The position numbers were made by a program, and so were the translations under genes. The notes under the pieces are model-generated. The model saw nothing but the letters and a program-made list of their open reading frames with translations, was not told the DNA's origin and ran no database searches. DNA of 64,000 nt, from assembly GCF_949628265.1 (NCBI RefSeq), contig NC_088786.1, forward strand, positions 26,681,681 through 26,745,680, read 5' to 3'. This stretch comes from Cloeon dipterum. Its lineage: Eukaryota; Arthropoda; Insecta; Ephemeroptera; Baetidae. Below are positions 39,336 through 52,300 of the stretch, piece after piece; positions within the stretch are counted from its first letter, which is position 1; every line of letters begins with the position of its first letter.

Positions 39336-40101
39336 CTTGAATGGAATGGTTACTCAACTGGTTGTGAACCAAAAGGAAATTTTTAATATTGCTGCAGAGC
39401 TTTTGTCCAGGTATTTTATAATTTTACTTAATATGTATTTAAAAAAAATACAAAAATTATTACGTAACGAAGCCTTATTAGGATTTCGCAAAAAATGGTT
39501 TATAATTATATAAATGTATATTACAATCAATAAATAATTGACACCCTTTGAAGGACTCGCAGTGAATTTAACCTCCACAGGCTGAGCTTAAAGTCCAGAA
39601 AAAAATAAGTGACACTCACATCTAAATTTGTTCCTCAATTTAAGACTGTCAGAGAAAAAAATTTACTTAACCCAAGCTTTGTTAAAGATAAAATATCTAA
39701 TAGCTGATGCGTAATGAGTGACATGAAATGTGTTGAAAAGCTGCAAGCTTACCATACATGATATATTATTCTTTTTGTATCAATAACATGCAAATTGTGT
39801 GAAAGAGAAGTAAAAATAGGAAGAAAGTGGGAAGAAAAATATTGTTGTTTACGTTTTAGTTGGTAGAAATGCACGCAAGAGAAAAGGGGCGTACCGAGCG
39901 GTACCGAGTAACATGTGTGTGCGTTCTGTATCTACATACTTACATTCTGTGCATGCGTGCAGTGTAGTGAATGGCTTTTTGTGTACATCGCGTGCTTGAA
40001 ATTTTTTGATTTTGTGTTCCTAGCCTGAACTCCTGCTGGCAGGTGTTAATTGCTAAGGATATTTGCGCTGGTTCATCTTAAATACGTGAGGTACCGACAT
40101 T
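39336..40101. promoter_or_regulatory. Shared upstream interval of DHODH and FASTKD
   Basis: 766 bp between two divergently transcribed start codons, both of nuclear genes for mitochondrial proteins. The left half is AT-rich. The right part, from about 39880, is more mixed and contains a near-repeated GGTACCGAG. No TATA box at a proper distance was seen. A bidirectional promoter is an inference from geometry. Confidence 0.4.
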
Positions 40102-42749
40102 ATGGCGGCGTTTCAAAGAACATTAATGCGGCTGATGAAAGTCTCTTCGCCACTGTACCGACTACCGGCATGGAGACAACCACAATTGGTATATTATCCT
40201 ACGACTGTACCGACTGTGCGGCTATTTAATACTTCAGAAGGCAAGAAACTCAATGCTTTCGTGAAAAACAAAATTAAATCAAGATTTCTATTCATTCACA
40301 GAAACCGCTCCAGTGAAGAAGCAAGAGGAAGATGTCAGCATCTTGAAGGAAAACTCTCCTCCGAGGGAAATGTTGCAACGGGCAATCAAATCAGCAGCAT
40401 CTGCCGATATGATCCTGCGAGTTGTCGAAGGACAATATGATATTTTAAGCCCTACAGTTGCACACATGGCCTTGAGAAACTTGTTCACACTTCATAGACA
40501 CAATCTGTGAGTTTTGCTCAAAGAAAATAACTTATGTGGACGCGGGGATGAAAATATACATAATCCAGTTCCTAGAGCTAGTTTTGAATCATCAATATCC
40601 TTGTTTCAGTACTACAATGAGCAAAGAGGACATTTTAAACAACAAAGTATTTGAAATACTCTGCAAACACACCAAGAACGGACTACGTATGATGACTACA
40701 AATCACCACATCGACACCCTCAAAGTTCTTACCTACTTTGGCGTGCCTGCATCAAGCATAATGGTGCAAACGGTGCTGCATCTGCTGAAAAAGGAAGTAA
40801 ATGATCTCAACATCAGCGAAATCATTTTCTTGCACTCGCTGTGCACCAGAGGCAGAGGAGATGAAAATATGAAGAGCTTGTCGATAGCGCTACCAATCGT
40901 ATTTGAGGCTAATTTGAAGCTGAAATTGGACAAGGGAAACTCCCTGCATGTCGCTACAGCTTTGGAATTTGCTACCAGGTACAAGGTGTCTGAGGCGGTT
41001 TTCGACGACCTGATCACTGCTGCGTCAAAACTGGAATTCCTTACCAGCCGAGAAGCGTTCCAGGTCGCACGAGCGTGTGCCAGGATCCGCCACAAACATC
41101 CCTTGAAGGCTCAAGTGTGCAAAGACGCACTTGATGTGGTTGTCAGCCACTTCAGTGAATTCTCAAACAATGATGTGTCTGCGCTTCTCGACTTTATATC
41201 TACACAGATGAAGTCAAACCCAGACACATACCACAAAGACTTCTTTGATGCGTGTGCCAACCAAGTAGTTGCAGATCGCCGTGGAATCTACAAGGCCCTT
41301 GCGTGCGCTAGGCGTCTGATGAACTCGGTGAGTTTGGGTTGCATGAATTTATTTAGTTCTTACATCAACATCTAAACTCGACAAATAATATTGTTGAAGT
41401 TGCTAACAGAAATTGCACTTATGAAGAGCATTTTTAGTTCAAGGTTTCTGTGTAATATTTTAGGGTTGCTGCAGGCTGAGTACCTGCGTGCCATATTTAT
41501 TTTCTCAGATGTCTAGCTGATTCCTACTAAAAAGTTGAATTATATCCCAAGTTTGTACTGATTACAAAACAGATGTATGGCAAGGGTGAATTAACAAAAT
41601 GCTCCTAAAAATTAATTAATTCCCCCAACTAAATGTAATGTTGTGTTTTAGGGTCACTGGAACAAAGATCTTTTGAACTACATGACTGAAGAAATCGCCA
41701 CTAATCCTGAAGAACTAAAGTCGCACATTTGGCTAGCGGCACCTTTTGTCTATGTTGACGTGATTTCTTCGTCAGGCTACAAACCAGAAAAGTGGGATGA
41801 CGCTTTGGCCATTATACTTGAAGTTTTGACTTCAGCACCAGAAGTATGAAATCTCTAGACAGTATTGATATGCCGGTTTTACAACACTTGTGTTTTGTTT
41901 TTCAGAATAAATTCAATTACAATTGGATTCAAATAGCGTGCCAACTTGGAAGGCTGGAGGTGTTCCCGGAAAAACTCTTGAACTTCGTGTTTGATGAGAA
42001 ATTCGTGAGGGAAACTGCTATGAAATGTAATGAAATTCAAAGACCTTGTATTCTTTGCTAATTTACCAATTATTTTGCAGCGTACAACCGAATTGATTTG
42101 GCTCAAATCAATTCTTTGAATCAATCGGTCACTCTATTCCATCCTGAATATACTGGACCGTTACCAGCAGAGGAGTACTTGGCTAAAGCACTAGAAATTG
42201 ACTTGGAGTTAATGCAGCATCTACCTTTGAAATCTGACCTTGAGACAGGCTTTGGAGGGTCTCAGTACGTCCTCAACAAGGCAGTAACCAAGCTGAAATT
42301 TTTAGTTGGTTTGTATTTTCATCGCTTTTTTTGAGTGTCAGAATTTTATCTACTCTTAAAATAGATCATGCAGTTGCAATAAGAAAAGGAGGATACCCCG
42401 TTGCGCTGAACCAAATGAAAGAGCAACCTGAGGGCATCAACTACATAGATAACTTTGAAATTCCTGCTGACAGTAAAATGTAAGTTGATCATTATTTATT
42501 GTTTTATCAGAGTTAAAAAACAATTTTTTCAGGTTGTTGATTCTTTATCTACCTAAATCACTGGACAGTATGCCTGGCACATTGAAATTCAGAGCACAAA
42601 TGGTTTTGAAGTCTTTAAGAGCTCTAGGTTACAACACCTTGGCGATCAGAGAGGCCGATTGGTTGCAGGTTGCTGAGAATGAGCGTGTCGCTTTCTTGAT
42701 GCAAAAAGTCAAGGAAAAGTTGGCAGATCAGTACGAAAGCATTGTTTAG
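40102..42749 (+). CDS. FASTK-domain protein with RAP domain (FASTKD4/TBRG4-like)
   Basis: Mitochondrial RNA-binding regulator; relatives stabilise or process mitochondrial mRNAs. Eight exons: 40102-40240, 40302-40506, 40610-41327, 41652-41843, 41906-42026, 42081-42308, 42365-42479, 42533-42749; 644 aa. The N-terminus is Arg-rich with almost no acid residues (MAAFQRTLMRLMKVSSPLYR), fitting mitochondrial import. Residues 60-420 are alpha-helical repeats like those of FASTK proteins (e.g. LLKKEVNDLNISEIIFLHSL). The C-terminal 60 residues fit a RAP domain (LKFRAQMVLKSLRALGYNTL, then a Trp and a Lys-rich helix). Length fits FASTKD4, but other FASTKD members cannot be excluded. Intron 1 (40241-40301, 61 nt) uses a GC donor. 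A poly(A) signal starts four bases after the stop, so the 3' UTR is very short. Confidence 0.88.
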
Positions 42750-42752
42750 ACA

Positions 42753-42758
42753 AATAAA
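42753..42758 (+). terminator. Poly(A) signal of the FASTKD gene
   Basis: AATAAA begins four bases after the stop codon TAG. If used, the 3' UTR would be only about 20-30 nt. Downstream sequence is AT-rich with no equally good signal close by. Confidence 0.5.
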
Positions 42759-43303
42759 GTTAATTTATGCATTTTAGCAACACAATCCGGTGCTATACTT
42801 TACAATTGATCCCCATATTATATTTTTAATCAACAACTAGTGTTAAAGTGGAATGGATTTCTCAAGCTAAAATTGATTCCGATTGAAGTCACCAATGCAG
42901 GAAATTGCCGAAAGGATTTAACGAATTTTGTTTAAATTAATGCAATTGTGAGAATTCTAATTAAAGTCAAAAAGAAAAAAATGCGAAATTTAGCAAAAAA
43001 AAAATTACAGAGAAAGTAGTTCATAATTTTTGACTGAAACATTTTAATAAGGTAATTATTATATGGTAAAAATACAGTCAAAATTGTGGTTGGTAGTGGT
43101 AGTCCGCGTAATAATTATTTTTTACGCTGCTGGACTTAGACGTCGCGGTTGTCCCGCAGTAGACAAGTTGGACTTGAATGGGCGTGGTTTTTATCTGGTT
43201 CTGTGCCAAAATAACAGGTGGCGCAGTCCTCAAAATTCGATAAGACGGCACAGACAAGTTGCGTGTTTGTTTTCGCGAAATCGAGTGATTCGCAAACTTT
43301 TCA
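42759..43303. other. Spacer before Hecw, with candidate Hecw promoter/5' UTR
   Basis: AT-rich up to about 43060, then more balanced with several CpG. The second part probably holds the Hecw start site and 5' UTR. A 152-codon open frame (43063-43521) runs through it but is not the frame used by Hecw. Confidence 0.35.
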
Positions 43304-46300
43304 ATGCCTTACTCTGTTTCGTTTCTTGGCTCCTTCTCCGAAATTCAAATTTGGAGGTAAGAAATGTGAATTTGCGAGTGCTTCGTGACGAGATCATTCC
43401 AACAAAATTACAAGACATGACTAGGGTAGCGAGAAAATCGCTAAACTGCGCGATCTTGGTCACCATAATGGGCACAAGACCCTGCAAACCTTTGACACCA
43501 CATCAGCAGATTCTCCGTTAAGAGCAGGTACGCGTCTTAATCCCTATATGCGAGTGTTGCATGCTGATGATTTTGAAAATTTTATTTTAAAAAGAACCCG
43601 CGTTATAGCATCCATTTTTTTAATTGTAAATACAGTCATGGTTATATTATAAAACCATGCATGCTCAAGTATAATTTCCTTCATCTCAAATTTAGTTTAA
43701 ATTATGACAACCGAGTAAAATTTGTATATAAATTGGTCCCAAAAAAGCCACCAAGAAGTTACTTTCAAATCAGTAGTTAATTTTTACTCAATTGAACTAT
43801 CGTCAGGATGGCCGAGTGGTCTAAGGCGCCAGACTCAAGCGCAAGCTTCCCATGTTATCATGGGTAGGGAATTCTGGTCCTCGTATGAGGGCGTGGGTTC
43901 AAATCCCACTTCTGACAAACTTTTTGTCGGTTTTTTTTAGTTAAATTTTTTCTCCAAGCTCGTCGGCTAGTGAGAATATTTTTTAACCATCTAATTTTAT
44001 CTAGGTCTTCTTTTGAGAGGGGCCCTGGGCCTTATCGCAGGCAGGGGCCCCCACGACTCCAGTGGCCGATGTTGGCAGCTCCCGGGGCCGCTGCTGCTGT
44101 CCAAGCGGCCCTTGAAGATGGAGCGACAGATATCGGTATTGCGTCTGTTGAAGGTACGTAGAATTTTTTATTACAATAATGATGTAAGAATTTTATTCCA
44201 TTTTTATTTATTTTTTTATTTTTGAATATTTTTTTTGAAGAAATTATTTATTTCTCCTTTAATCATCATTAATTGGAATTAAATGAATCTGTCAAAATCA
44301 ATATCACCTCATCACCTGCAGCTTTGTAAAGAGGTGCGCTTTATATCAAGGCAAAATGCTTGGCCTACATAATCTGTTTTCCACTTGAATGCAATCAATT
44401 TAAATATTCATGGTAAAATATTCATTTTAATGACTTTTCCATAAAAATGTAGTTTCATGAATTAGAGAGTCATCATCTCTCACAATCAGTTAAATGATTA
44501 ACTGTATTTAAAAATTAAGATTTCTAAATACTAAAGCTCTTCTATTTTCTTTATTCTTTAGACATAACATTATCAACTTCGGTCCTCAATGGAGATGCAG
44601 CCTGCATATCTGTCAACCCTGCAACCGCGGGTGCCGCGCTGGGCAGCAGCAGCTCCAGCGGCACGTGTCCACGGCCCAAGAAGCTCCAAAGCGGCTCTTT
44701 TGGTCGCAAGGGCCGTGGATACGAGTCATCTGGTGGCAGACGGCTCAGCGTGGACAGGCGCTTTTTGCAATCAGGGCGCCTGGAACGCGTCATGCTTCAT
44801 TGGAATCTCAGGGATGCCACCGTCACTTCAGAAGACTGGATCGGCTTGTACCTTATTGGTGAGTACAGTCTAACTTTGTGTTTGTGTTTTTACTTCGCGA
44901 AATTAGGTAATTAGGGCGTGTTTACAATAAAATTTCTTTGTTTCATCAACAAATTTTTTGTTTTAGTTTTAATTATGCTTTATTACATTTGCGTGTTGCT
45001 TCCCTCTGCCAACTCCGGTGGGTCCGTCTTTATTGAACATATACATGTGGTGACAGCTTACTAACGAACGTCATATATACGAAATATCACTCAGTGTGCC
45101 CTTTAATTATTCATAATCTGTCGGCAAGTTTATCGCATTTTTCTAAAAAGCCATTTAAATTCTTCAAAAACATCAGGCGGCACAGCTTCGCTTCTCTTCG
45201 GCAAATTGGTGCTCAGCACCTGTCGCGTTAGCCGCTGCTACAATTTGACCTGTGTTGCTGCTTAAATTGCTTTATGACGGACCTGCTGTGTTCACCTCTC
45301 GTTCAGCCGACCAAATCGATCCGAGCAAACACAAAAGCCAGTGCCCAACCCAAAACCGAGCGGCAGACCAGAGTGCCGCAGCCAGCATCCACACACCGCG
45401 CCTGTGTCATTCTGCTCGTGAATCAGCAGCGCACCTTGCGCGGGCATAAAGCGAAAAGCCTTCGTGCTGAGTTGCCGGGCAAAAATTCTGCGGCCCACGC
45501 GTAACGTTTCCCAGTAAACATACACACACGCCCGCAATCGATTTCCGGCCGACACTTCCGAGTGCCGCAACGCGAGGAGATTATTGCGCTACCGGGGCTA
45601 TTATTTGTCGTGCTCGTCCTCATCGCTTAGCTGAAAAAATTGATTTTATTGTTTGCACAAGTTTTTTCGTCAAACTCACAGCCGCACTGAAGGGATTGGA
45701 GAAATTCATTGAATAATTCAAAAGCGCTATAATATATATGATGTGGCTTTTTGATCACAAAAGCGACCGGCATTTTTAACTGCTCCAATCCGTGGGGGTT
45801 TTATCAATATGGGTAACTTTTAGTGAAAATTTGAGAACAAAGATTTTGTCGAGTGAAACCCTTTACATCCCTCACACTTCAGCAGCTGTTGCCGGCGCAC
45901 AAAAATTTTGAATCATGGGTAATTTTTTTCATCTGTCTTTTAGATAAAATAGAAACTCAAATGCATACTTGTATTTAAAAAGGCATGTTTTGAAATCCAG
46001 GACAGTCATAATCAATGTCTATTAGAGATTGCTTTAGTCAAAGGGCAAAAAGAGTCTATAGCTAAATTTGTCTGGTCTCTATTTAATTTCTATCTGTTGT
46101 ATACTTTACTTTCCTCATATACATGAATCAACGCAACTTTTAATTTAGTCCTACTCGCCCTAATGTTATCCACATAAATCATTTAGGGAGTCGTGGCTAA
46201 AACTTACGATTGTTTGTGGCCGCACAAATATTTGCTTGAACAGCAGAATCGATTTATAGTTCAACAGGGTTTCATCGTCTGGACCAACTTTTTCGGCTGT

Positions 46301-49300
46301 CAGTTAAATAAAAAACCTTTTTGTTTCTGTAACGGAAAGCAGAGACAAGATGACTATCAAGAGGGAAATTAAAATTTCCTGGCCGATAAACTATTCAGCG
46401 CCATGATCCTTGTTCGCTTTTGCTCTGCGGCAGCTGGAACATAAATTGGATAAATTGTTCAGATTCATGGGGCGTTATAGCAACCCTTCCTTCACACATC
46501 GCGCTAATGGTGCCGAAAAGAAAAGCCAAAGAGCAACCGGCGGGGTCTACGAGAGGACCACACCGCTTCCTGCTTAATTTTCGTCCCGAAATACGTGAAT
46601 TGCTGCTGCCCGAAATGTATGTGGCGTGCTATCTCGCATTCCGTCTGGACGAGTGCATGTGCATCCAACAGAGTTACTATTTTGGAGTTCGATTGGAGGC
46701 TTCGCGGATGACGAATGGCGCCGCTCGACTCTGAACCAGATTTTTCACCCTGTTTTTTGTGCTGAAGGCGAAACGAGAGTCGCGTGCTCAGCAAGCAGTA
46801 GGCGGGCGGCAGATGCACCCCAAAGGAAGAAGACACGACTGTGCTCATCCAGATATTATTACGTTTTTTTACCAGACCCGCCGCGAAAGATGTGACTTGA
46901 CAGGTTTATTTTAATATTTCCGAGACGAAGAGTTGGATTAATATTGAATATGTGCCCAAACCTCTTATTTTTAGGCCAGATTTGATCTAAGAGGAAACGG
47001 CCCGTCGTGCGATTAATCGAGACTGTTAATTCCGTGTTGGAGATATACTTCCTGTCCTCAAAATCATGCATAACAAAATTGAAACCCGGAGTGTTTGGGA
47101 TGGAAGTATAATTATAGCCCCCCGCCTCGCAAGCAGGCTGTCAATCTATGCAAATTTCAGTGAGAAATGAGCAGGCTAATTTATTTTGAAGATGGAGCCG
47201 GAGCGCGTTCTACTTGGAGCTCATCACACGTGATTAAGCGTTTCCGTCGTTGCACCAAATTTACTTCCGGAAATTTGACTACACGCCTTGTTGGCGTTTA
47301 TTTATGGGTGCATGCCAACGTTGAGGGCATTTTCATTCAAAATCTCACAGCTCTGTCTTTTAAAAGCAGCATCCTGTCGCTCATTGTCCGTAAAGCGCTT
47401 TTGTCGCTTTGACAGGTGCAATTATTCATACAGCAAGAATAAGGTGTCATTTGCATAAGTTGACGCACGGTTCTGAGTGATGCGCTTGATTTACAGCCAA
47501 TATTTCCCTAGTCGTAAACTATCCAAATACCTTAGCCGTTTCCGGTGTTGGAAAGCAGGTGTCTACCAAACATTTTTTGGTCAGGACCATAAACGTGCAC
47601 CCTGATTTTCACTTTTATTACTTTCGCGAGAACATGTCAATAGATATATTACTGCAATAAAAACTCAACTGTTTCTGAATAATGAATGGAATTCCAATGA
47701 GCAGAGGTGAAGAATCAAAGGAATTTTTCGTTCATTTTATTTTTTTAAGCAAGAGCAGGTGCACACCCGGAGGTTGTTTTTTTAAATGATTCAGAAGAAC
47801 ACTCCTTCAGTGATAATGATTAAGAGGAATACGGTATAGGACTGCACTCGTGCTGATTAAAGTTGCAGTCCACGTTGTCGGACGTTCAAGGAATAATATG
47901 AAAGGGCTGGCCAGCAGAATTTTAATGTTGAAAGAATTCAACCTAATTCCTTACATGACACAAATAATTCAAAGCCACACGCAGTACGAGTTTAATTTCC
48001 TGGACGCAGCAAGTGCACGCAACATCGCCCGTTCTATGCATTCCGAGTCACTCACGAACACTAAATTTTCGTCAACTTTAGGTAATGTAAACAAAATGAT
48101 AAAGAAAAATATTTATATTTTACGGATTAATTAGGTTTTTCATACGTAAATTTAGTCGAAAAAAAAATTAATATGCGCTATCCGGATTTTCCCAAGGCTA
48201 TCTTAACTCAGTTTGGATCTATTAGAAACCTTCGCCTCAAGATTGCTTCTTATGCCATCGCTAAATCCGATTCCATTATGCTCAAGAATGAAAGACAGGA
48301 TGTCTTTTCTCAACTGGCTGAAAGGCGACGCGCAGTTGAGAAACTTGTGACAGCGTTATGCTGTTTTTGTTTTCATTTTTCTAAAGAGGTAATCGAACAC
48401 CACTGCGTCCTGCATGGACATTTCTCGATAAGTAGTTGCTAATGGAGAAAAGCGAGCTGCGAATGAAAACGATCTTTCGACCAGCTGACTGCCTTATTCG
48501 TGTCGAGGGAAACGTTTGTCACTCGCTTACGTCATCTGATTGTCAGCTATGGCAAAAAACACACCTCCAGCGAATTTCTGGCGCAAATCCATCTCCGGCA
48601 AATAGGCTGTCGTCGTAATTAAATTTCGATTTATAATTTTGGGTCGCAAAAACGGCAATCGGTTCATAGTAAACGGTTACTGAAGATAGAGCCTACTGTT
48701 GATCGCGTCCGCATCCCTTAAGTTTTAGGGGAAGGGGAGATGGAAGCCTAACGCGAGGTTTGGAAGCGATCAAAATTGCATCTCTGATTACACTCAAACG
48801 GCAGATAAATGAGTTGTGTGCGGTCCCAAAAGCACTACAAAACCACTGTAGCTTCCTAAACCACATCCTATTTGAGCACCTTTATTAGCGAGCATGGGTC
48901 CTGTTTTCACCCTCAACGGCTCTAATCACCTGATGCGCGCAGCGCACCCATCAAAATGCGGATACACGTTCACTACCTCGCGCACCTCAAAAGAGGAACA
49001 ATTTGATACTGTGACGTGATTTGCGAGCCGTTAAATCCACTATTAACGCGTGAAATAGACAACCATTCCACTATTGCTAATTAATGTGCGTGCACTATTT
49101 CGCCACAAATAATATCAAATCCATAAAAATATATTTTATAATTATTCAAGTCAACAACAACCTCTGTTACATCTGGCATCCGTATCATTGAGAAAATTAT
49201 ATGATTGCCATATGATTACGCTTCAAGGCGATGAAAATCTCTTAATGTCTGCAAACGCAGTTGATAAATCATTTTTCTGTTTACTCACGGATGTTGCTGA

Positions 49301-52300
49301 AATTTTTTATGCGTGTATTTTTCTTGATCGTAGAGAAACGCTTACCTGAAATCCTCGCCTGTATATAAAACCACTTTTTCTTATTCATTTTGTACAAAAT
49401 GTCCTTCTCCTTGCGTAATTCACGTTTGGGTATTTTTTTCACCTGCGTTGGCAGCATTCCAACCAGAAAGCCGTCCTCAGTAAATTACAGTCCTTTATCT
49501 TCCTAATGATAAACACGGCAGCGTTAAGTGCGATTTATTCGCCGCAGCCAACAATATAAAACCACTACCAGCCAGTGAACGCACATAAAATTGTTTCGCA
49601 TCCGTGAGCGGGTCGACCGATTGAACAAAAGATTTTTTACTAACTTTCGCCTTCTTCGCTTATGTCCCTGTACGATCAATGATACTTTCTGAAGCGGACC
49701 TCAAACGTTACTCCGAAATGCTGTTTTACGCAGGCCGAAACTACAGTAATATTAAATAAAGCATTTTAGCTTAAACATTTTAATTGATTTCAAATGACAT
49801 ATGTCTTTAGAGCGTGATTTTAAATTCGCTGCAGGATGCCAGTAGTCTAATACCAGGAATTAATCAATCTCTGCAGATAAAATCCGATTATGAACGCAAC
49901 GACAGTCGCTGACTCGCCCATTCTTTGTCGCGTGAGTTTTGATTTAGCACACTGATGTTTTATTTTTATTTTTAATCCTATAGCCAACCACACGAGCGAT
50001 TGGCGTCAATGCACAGTACAGGATACGATCCATAATGGAAATAACATTGATAAAGTTAATATCAAAAATTCGCCCGAGGCCCTTTTTCACAGCTACTACT
50101 TGATACTTAAAAAGTAAAATATATTATAGCAACGCCCTTTCTTCCGCCAAGATGAACTGTTTGTGCGTTTTATTTAACGTTACAAATTCATATTGAGTTG
50201 GATCCCATGCGTCCTCTGGAGTCCTCATTCTTAAAGGAATACCAAGCAATCTTTGTCTATCTATCCCAGCTTTGGTAATTATTTTGGAATGATTAACATA
50301 AAAATTTCATCCCCTCACCATACTAAAGTTGAATGCGGCCTTCACGGCTTAACGTTTTATAGACAAGTGTAGAGTCAGATAATACACCAAGCTGGAGGCA
50401 TCGCTTTAATTCACAATCGATATTTTCAATTACGTCAATGGCCGGATTAGTCTAGTCAGTGAAAGAAAAGTCACGGACATGACATCAACACGGCACTTGA
50501 ACTCGAGCCGCGTTGAGCTAATAAAACTTGGCTTAGTTAGAGGTGGAGGGAGAGGAGGTCATGAAGTTTCTGTGTTATGGAGTGAAAATAATTTGATCGC
50601 TGAGGCCGCGAAGGCGAATGACCGGAGGCAGCAAAATAAATCTGCTAATGGCTGCAGCGGAATTATCACCTCTCGCACAGCTTCAGCGGCGCTACATTTC
50701 GCGAGAGGTCGCGGGCCGTATGTCACCGGGCGGACATCCGCCATGCGTTCCTTCTCCTAACGTGCACAACGCACTAACTGGGTCACCCGCGCTCTACCGC
50801 TCCATTCGGCCACCTTTTTATTTTCTTTCGTTTAGGCGGAATAGTGCATTATAATAACTTGAATGCAGGCATCTAGTTGCCCGCGGCAGACACGACTAGC
50901 CGCTGGTAAACTGCCTTTCCTGCGTATTGGTTTACGTATTAACGTGGTTTGAAAATAAAATCAAGGCTGGTGCAGCTTACGGCTTGCTGTAAGTTAGCGC
51001 GGTTAATTCCAGAGTTTTCGGCTGCGGTGTGGCAGATGTGACTGATTTTCACTTGAACACTTCTTTCAACTACCAATATTCGCGGTTGTTGACTTATAAG
51101 ACTGTCACGCCGAGACAGACAGTATCAGTTCTTTTTTGACATCTGACTCAGCATACGGCTGGTGGCTGACCGCGTTACTTAAATTACACTGCCTTTTGCT
51201 GTATAGCAGAGCGCCTTATACGTTTTCTTGAAACTCTTTAGAGGTGATGACGCCGGTACCTCTGACCTTTGCGTCCAGCTCTTTGTGCTGCGCAGAGAAG
51301 ATGTTGCTACAGGCAAGGTCGCCGTGCCCCCGGTCAAATTCAACCTTGCCCTGGCGAAGTGACTTGCACTTGCTGCCGCGGTGAAATCTAGCAGGGGTCG
51401 AGAGATCTTGTCTAAGATCCTGATGGGCGCTTTCTGTTTTTAGATTGCCATGCATGCACTAAGCCACCTATTCCCTATATCGCTTTTCAGACGCGTGCTA
51501 CATAATTGAAACGAAAAAATCAGAAGTATTGATTTTCAGGGGTCGCAAGTTCATAGCAGTTTCTTATCCACTGTATCAGGAGGAGACTTCGAATCTTGCT
51601 TTGCGAAAAATCTATTTTTCTTCCGCTAGTGTAGCTATATAGAATATGCGGCCAATGCCCTTATTATTCGTGACTCACGATTTTGAACTATGCCAGCGCG
51701 TAGAGCATGTAAAGGAATAGTATATGAATGATGTTTAGATTGAAGTCCTTGTTTTCATTAAGCGCTATTTTGCTTGCGAGAAGTGTTTATTTTATTTTTG
51801 GCTTTCGGGCGGGCATACCTATCGGATTTTTGACACTGATTGTACTTAATTAGACTGACTTAGTTTTAATAACAAAAAAAAATCATTTTTAGTATCTTTT
51901 TACAACCCTCAAGGTTTTTTGATTTTATAAAATCTGTACTCCATTTTAATTGCGTCAGTTCGTGGCGTGTTTTATTATCTTTGGCTTGTTCTTGCTATAG
52001 TCAAACCCTTAAATAACAATTACATCTCAGAAGTTACCATTTTTATCTCTGATGCGTATAAATATGCAGTCGAAAAAGCAGCACAAAAAAGAAGATAAAA
52101 GGATAGCAAATACTGAAGAGTGATTGAAATTCGTTGAAATTCGATATAAGAGAAAATTCATATTTCAGCTCAATTTCAAGAATTGAAAGCGCAGTTAAAT
52201 AACATCTCATTTATCTACTCATCGGCAGGTACCGCAGCCATGGAAAAATCCCAGAGCCTTTTGAGGTCGTCAGGAAAAAAATCGTTGATTGTGATAAGCT

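Noticed and set aside
43063-43521. 152-codon plus-strand frame between FASTKD and Hecw
   Set aside because: No family motif, and it runs through the strong donor at 43357 without a partner in its phase. The Hecw exon 2 phase fits another frame of the same bases.
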